Origin: an uncultured Bacteroidia bacterium
GTDB taxonomy: Bacteria; Bacteroidota; Bacteroidia; Bacteroidales; UBA932
Reading direction: 5' to 3'
Assembly: GCA_902762655.1 (NCBI GenBank)
Contig: CACWOZ010000014.1
Span: forward strand, 1-45,361
DNA: 45,361 nucleotides
In this document: piece by piece, positions 42,904-45,361 of the stretch
Position numbering within the stretch: the first letter of the stretch is position 1
Layout of the letters: the number at the start of each line of letters is the position of its first letter
Made by a program: the position numbers and the translations under genes
The notes under the pieces: generated by a model
The model's input: the letters and a program-made list of their open reading frames with translations, nothing else
What the model was told of the DNA's origin: nothing
Databases searched by the model: none

Positions 42904-43003
42904 ACTTAGTTTAGTGCCCGTATAGACTTTGTCGCTATACCACGCACTTTAAAACGTGCTAAGTCGAGCCTCTCCCTTTGTCGGAAGAGGCTCGCGTTTT
43001 TTT
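42904..43003 (+). ncRNA. structured RNA downstream of abi (candidate abiF-type RNA)
   Basis: About 100 nt with clear secondary structure. Outer stem ACTTAG (42904-42909) pairs with CTAAGT (42959-42964). Inside, GTGC (42914-42917) pairs with GCAC (42944-42947) and GTATAG (42920-42925) with CTATAC (42935-42940), capped by a 9-nt loop. A second hairpin, CGAGCCTCT (42965-42973) with AGAGGCTCG (42986-42994), has a 12-nt loop and is followed by CG and T7: a strong intrinsic terminator. Both loops contain CTTTGTCG. The promoter predicts a 5' end near 42905-42908, so the first bases of the outer stem may be absent from the short transcript. From memory, Rfam holds an abiF RNA motif found near such genes; identity needs a covariance search. 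Confidence 0.75.
42965..43003 (+). terminator. rho-independent terminator of the small RNA
   Basis: Perfect 9-bp GC-rich stem (42965-42973 with 42986-42994), loop of 12, then CG and TTTTTTT at 42997-43003. It would also end any read-through transcript from abi. The remaining 43004-43290 interval holds no gene that I can see, only a short ATCCCG-A-CGGGAT palindrome at 43232-43244. Confidence 0.85.
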
Positions 43004-43290
43004 ACCGGAAAAGCAGTATCCTTATTGTGACTTTTTTTGTGGCCAAGTGGAATTGGAGTACCTGCAACTGAGATTAAATCCGTTAAACTAGTTTCGAAAA
43101 GCTTGCCTAAAACTAGAGAAAGCTTTTGATAACCGCTTCAACAAGTTCAACTTTTCTCTATTTCCTGAAACACTGAGACTAGGATTTTCGGCTCCGACCA
43201 CCTCAACTTTTGCTAAATGATGTAAGATGAAATCCCGACGGGATGTCATAGTTCTCAAGATTGTCCAGTACTCTCATTCGGTGGGTGGGT

Positions 43291-44543
43291 TTATGGTTTC
43301 AGCACGATCCATTCCCCTCCCTTCTTCGGACCTTTGTGGTCGATTTCTCCTTCTTCGGTCAGTTTGTTGACGGCTTTTTCAATTGCACGTGTAGATATAC
43401 CGACTGCTTCAGCGATTTCACGGAGTGATACTTTTGGATTGGACTGCATCATCTCCTTAATCTTTACCGAAGTTTTTACCGAACTTTCTACCGAACTTTT
43501 TCCGGTCTTGTATTCGGCCGGAGGGAATCCGTCTTCTTAAAGGATTCGTGCGATACGCGGGATGCCGGTGCCGACGCTCTCGACAAGGTGCAGCCGGGTG
43601 AACATCCGGAAGATGAGCGGGTTCCTGGAGCGGCTACGGTGGCCGAAGTCGGCTGCTACATAGGGCAGCAGGCCGCCGGGGTTTGAGATTTCCAGACGGT
43701 CGTCGTAGAGCTGGACCATGATCTTGGCTCCGGAATCGAAGTAGTCGCGGTGGCAGAGGGCGTTGGTCAGGGCTTCTTTGATGGCATCAAGGGGCAGTTC
43801 CCAGATTTCCTGGCGTATTGGGAAAGAAGCGGTCCTTCGAATGTCTTGGAGTCGATGATGTGGACGTTCTCGGTGCCTTTGAAGCGGACGCAGTGGATGA
43901 TTGCGTTGATGAATTGCTTGCCACAGACATCGGAGAAGAGCATCGGGACAGCGTTGGTTATCTCGCCTTTGTCGGTGAGGAGTCCGAGATTGGTGATGAG
44001 CTCTTTGCTGGGGGCGTCGGATGTGATGCCGGCCTGGCGCTTGAAGTCGCGGACGGCTTCTTCGGATACGTCTTCCCATTTGAACCAGGGGCAGACGCCC
44101 ATATCGAAGTTGAGCTTTCCGGCATCATCGAAGATCTTGCGGACATCGGCAGGTTTTCGAAGTTTCTGGGAGTTGGCTCCTCGGCGGATATGGACGGCTC
44201 CGGAGCAGAAGTAGGGTTTGTCCTCCCCTTCTTTGACTTCCATTACCCAGATCTCGTGGCCAGTGACGTTAAGCGGGTAAATGTCGCAATCGACCTGGGG
44301 TTCGATTTGGTCAACCGAATCCCGCAGAGCGGAGCGCTTGCTATTGCCTATGGTGAATCCTTCGGTGAACTTGCCGTTGTTGTCAACGCCAAGGAGAATG
44401 TACCCGCCAGTCGCATTGGCAAGGGCGCAGACTTCCTCGCTAAGTTCCCTAACTTTCGAGGGGACTTCGCGCTTGAGTTCCACGTGCTGGCCTTCTCCTT
44501 GGGCAATCAGTTCCAGTGCCTTCTTTTCGTCAATCATGACCAT
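43291..44543 (-). pseudogene. decayed AlbA_2 / HATPase_c_4 transcriptional regulator
   Basis: Remnant of a Schlafen-AlbA_2 domain protein (COG2865-type, DNA-binding with a C-terminal GHKL ATPase fold). Residues 1 to about 235 from the ATG at 44543 are intact (GEGQHVELKREVPSKV, ATGGYILLGVDNNG, GAVHIRRGANS). Near 43815-43830 the reading frame shifts: FEGPLLSQ is followed in another frame by IRQEIWELPLDAIKEALTNALCHRDY. Compared with the family about 20-25 residues seem missing, so a small deletion caused the shift. A TAA at 43537-43539 then interrupts an otherwise open frame after IPRIARIL. The frame continues to 43291 with EDGFPPAEYKTGK and a winged-HTH tail (VSLREIAEAVGISTRAIEKA). Two lesions indicate a pseudogene. 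Confidence 0.8.
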
Positions 44544-44556
44544 TTCGTTTTGATTA

Positions 44557-44564
44557 CAAATATA
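44557..44564 (-). promoter_or_regulatory. -7 element of the AlbA_2 pseudogene
   Basis: The complement reads TATATTTG, a perfect consensus match, 13 bases before the ATG at 44543. The promoter therefore appears preserved although the gene is broken. No -33 partner is obvious. Confidence 0.45.
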
Positions 44565-44633
44565 CTGATTTCATCGCACACTATTGTTGTCTTATGAATT
44601 GAATGATGAGACTGAATTCGTAGTTTTAGGCAG

Positions 44634-44658
44634 AAAGTAATCAGTTTATGATTACTTT
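44634..44658. repeat. perfect 10-bp inverted repeat
   Basis: AAAGTAATCA (44634-44643) and TGATTACTTT (44649-44658) with a 5-base spacer. It could be a regulator's operator. It has no following T-tract, so a terminator role is less likely. Confidence 0.5.
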
Positions 44659-45361
44659 GCGTACAATAATAAGAAAAACACTATCGGCGTTTACAAGAAA
44701 GAGATAACCGGTGAATCATGAATACCCGTTTAAGGAGTCCGCGGATTTACTATTCCCCCATTTGGCCAAAAAGCGTTCGTCCGTTTGGCCAGGGTGAATA
44801 CAGGGAGTTCAATAAATAACCTCGAAAAACGTGGGCTCACACGAATAAGTATCAGTTTAAGACCTAACTCATCTGAGATTCGGAGCATGGTGGAATCAAT
44901 AATCCGAGCTATATAGTTTTCGGGTTGAAGGAAAAGGATTCATCGCTTGTCCTGTTTGGTTCATGTATTAGATTTGGAATGATTCAAGATAAGAAAGGAT
45001 GCTTTTCAGGGATTGAAACATCACCTTTTCGTGACAGATTTCTGGATACCTCGAAAACGCCATTCTTTTTCTTTTAACCCGAAAATATGTATCCTCATTA
45101 GGATTGACGAAGTTCTCGACTCCGTTTTTGTCACGAAGGTTGGCACGAAAAACGTGATTTTTGTCACAATCGCGACCAATCGACCTTGTAACCAATTGAT
45201 ATTTAAATATATTTTTCGTGCGCAAAAATCACCTTGGAAAGTTCTGGTCTTGCTGCATCGGGAAGTGACAACCTCACGGTTTTTCGGTAATATTCTTGAT
45301 ATCCTTAAGCTGAATCATATCTCGAGAATTCTTCCCGGGCAGAAATCCGCCCCTTCTCCAG

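Larger units (their letters stand above)
44544..45361. other. 818-bp stretch without a supported gene
   Basis: AT-rich and probably non-coding. It holds an inverted repeat at 44634-44658, TTTGGCCA twice (44761-44768 and 44783-44790, 22 bases apart), and two TTTGTCAC-type words (45127-45135, 45160-45168) matching the cluster left of the cassette. A 13-nt ACACGAATAAGTA at 44839-44851 is also found at 40669-40681. A minus-strand frame at 44968-45225 (85 codons) and a plus-strand scrap at about 44640-44720 (ending KKNTIGVYKKEITGES) show no recognisable family and may be gene debris. Confidence 0.5.

Noticed and set aside
42904-43003. The region behind abi as merely the abi terminator
   Set aside because: A terminator alone would not explain the separate perfect -7 element, the outer and inner stems upstream of it, or the repeated loop octamer.
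44968-45225. 85-codon minus-strand frame as a gene
   Set aside because: No recognisable family, low-complexity basic composition and no promoter with good spacing; left as possible debris.
40418-45361. CRISPR array among the intergenic repeats
   Set aside because: Repeats are 8-13 bases, irregularly spaced and in both orientations, with no constant-length spacers and no cas genes.

Overview
The window looks like a chromosomal segment of a Bacteroidales bacterium (Bacteroidota), probably a gut or rumen lineage. Three observations support this. Many genes have a Bacteroidetes-type -7 element (TAnnTTTG) close upstream and no Shine-Dalgarno sequence. The protein set is typical of the phylum: a TamA-like lipoprotein, a Bacteroidetes-type LptD, PPi-type phosphofructokinase, an N-terminally extended Rho and cysteate synthase. 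Several secreted proteins carry lipoprotein or beta-barrel signatures. I cannot name the genus; cysteate synthase would fit a sulfonolipid-making lineage such as the Rikenellaceae or Odoribacteraceae.

Positions 1-40417 are compact core genome on both strands, with frequent 1-4 bp stop/start overlaps and several convergent tail overlaps. In order: cardiolipin synthase (-), a pectinesterase lipoprotein, rlmD, a CaCA cation exchanger and cysteate synthase (+); two small exported proteins (-); a YghO-like protein and rarA (+); a TamL-like outer-membrane assembly lipoprotein (-); a SpoU methyltransferase and a GH13 amylase (+); an exported unknown (-); then a long + run of PPi-phosphofructokinase, ligA, a YihY membrane protein, a RelA/SpoT homologue, an Ig-like lipoprotein, a barrel protein and ispG. 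A - block follows with psd, cdsA and ftsH, then birA (+), then rpe, pepD, dnaA and an amidase (-), and finally lptD, rho and mnmE (+). Envelope construction (Cls, Psd, CdsA, cysteate synthase, TamL, LptD, amidase) and information processing (RlmD, RarA, LigA, DnaA, Rho, MnmE) dominate.

From 40418 to the end the character changes. Long AT-rich non-coding stretches carry repeated TTTGTCACA words and a perfect 13-bp inverted repeat. They surround a small accessory cassette: two tandem paralogous excisionase-like HTH proteins, an Abi_2/AbiF-type HEPN protein, and a decayed AlbA_2/HATPase regulator on the other strand.

The most interesting object is the Abi gene (42000-42890) with the roughly 100-nt structured RNA directly behind it (about 42904-43003). 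The RNA locus has its own -33/-7 promoter, whose -33 part lies inside the end of the abi gene. It has an outer stem, an inner two-part hairpin and a 9-bp terminator hairpin followed by T7. Both hairpin loops expose the same octamer, CTTTGTCG. This arrangement looks like a HEPN ribonuclease toxin paired with a regulatory or antitoxin RNA.
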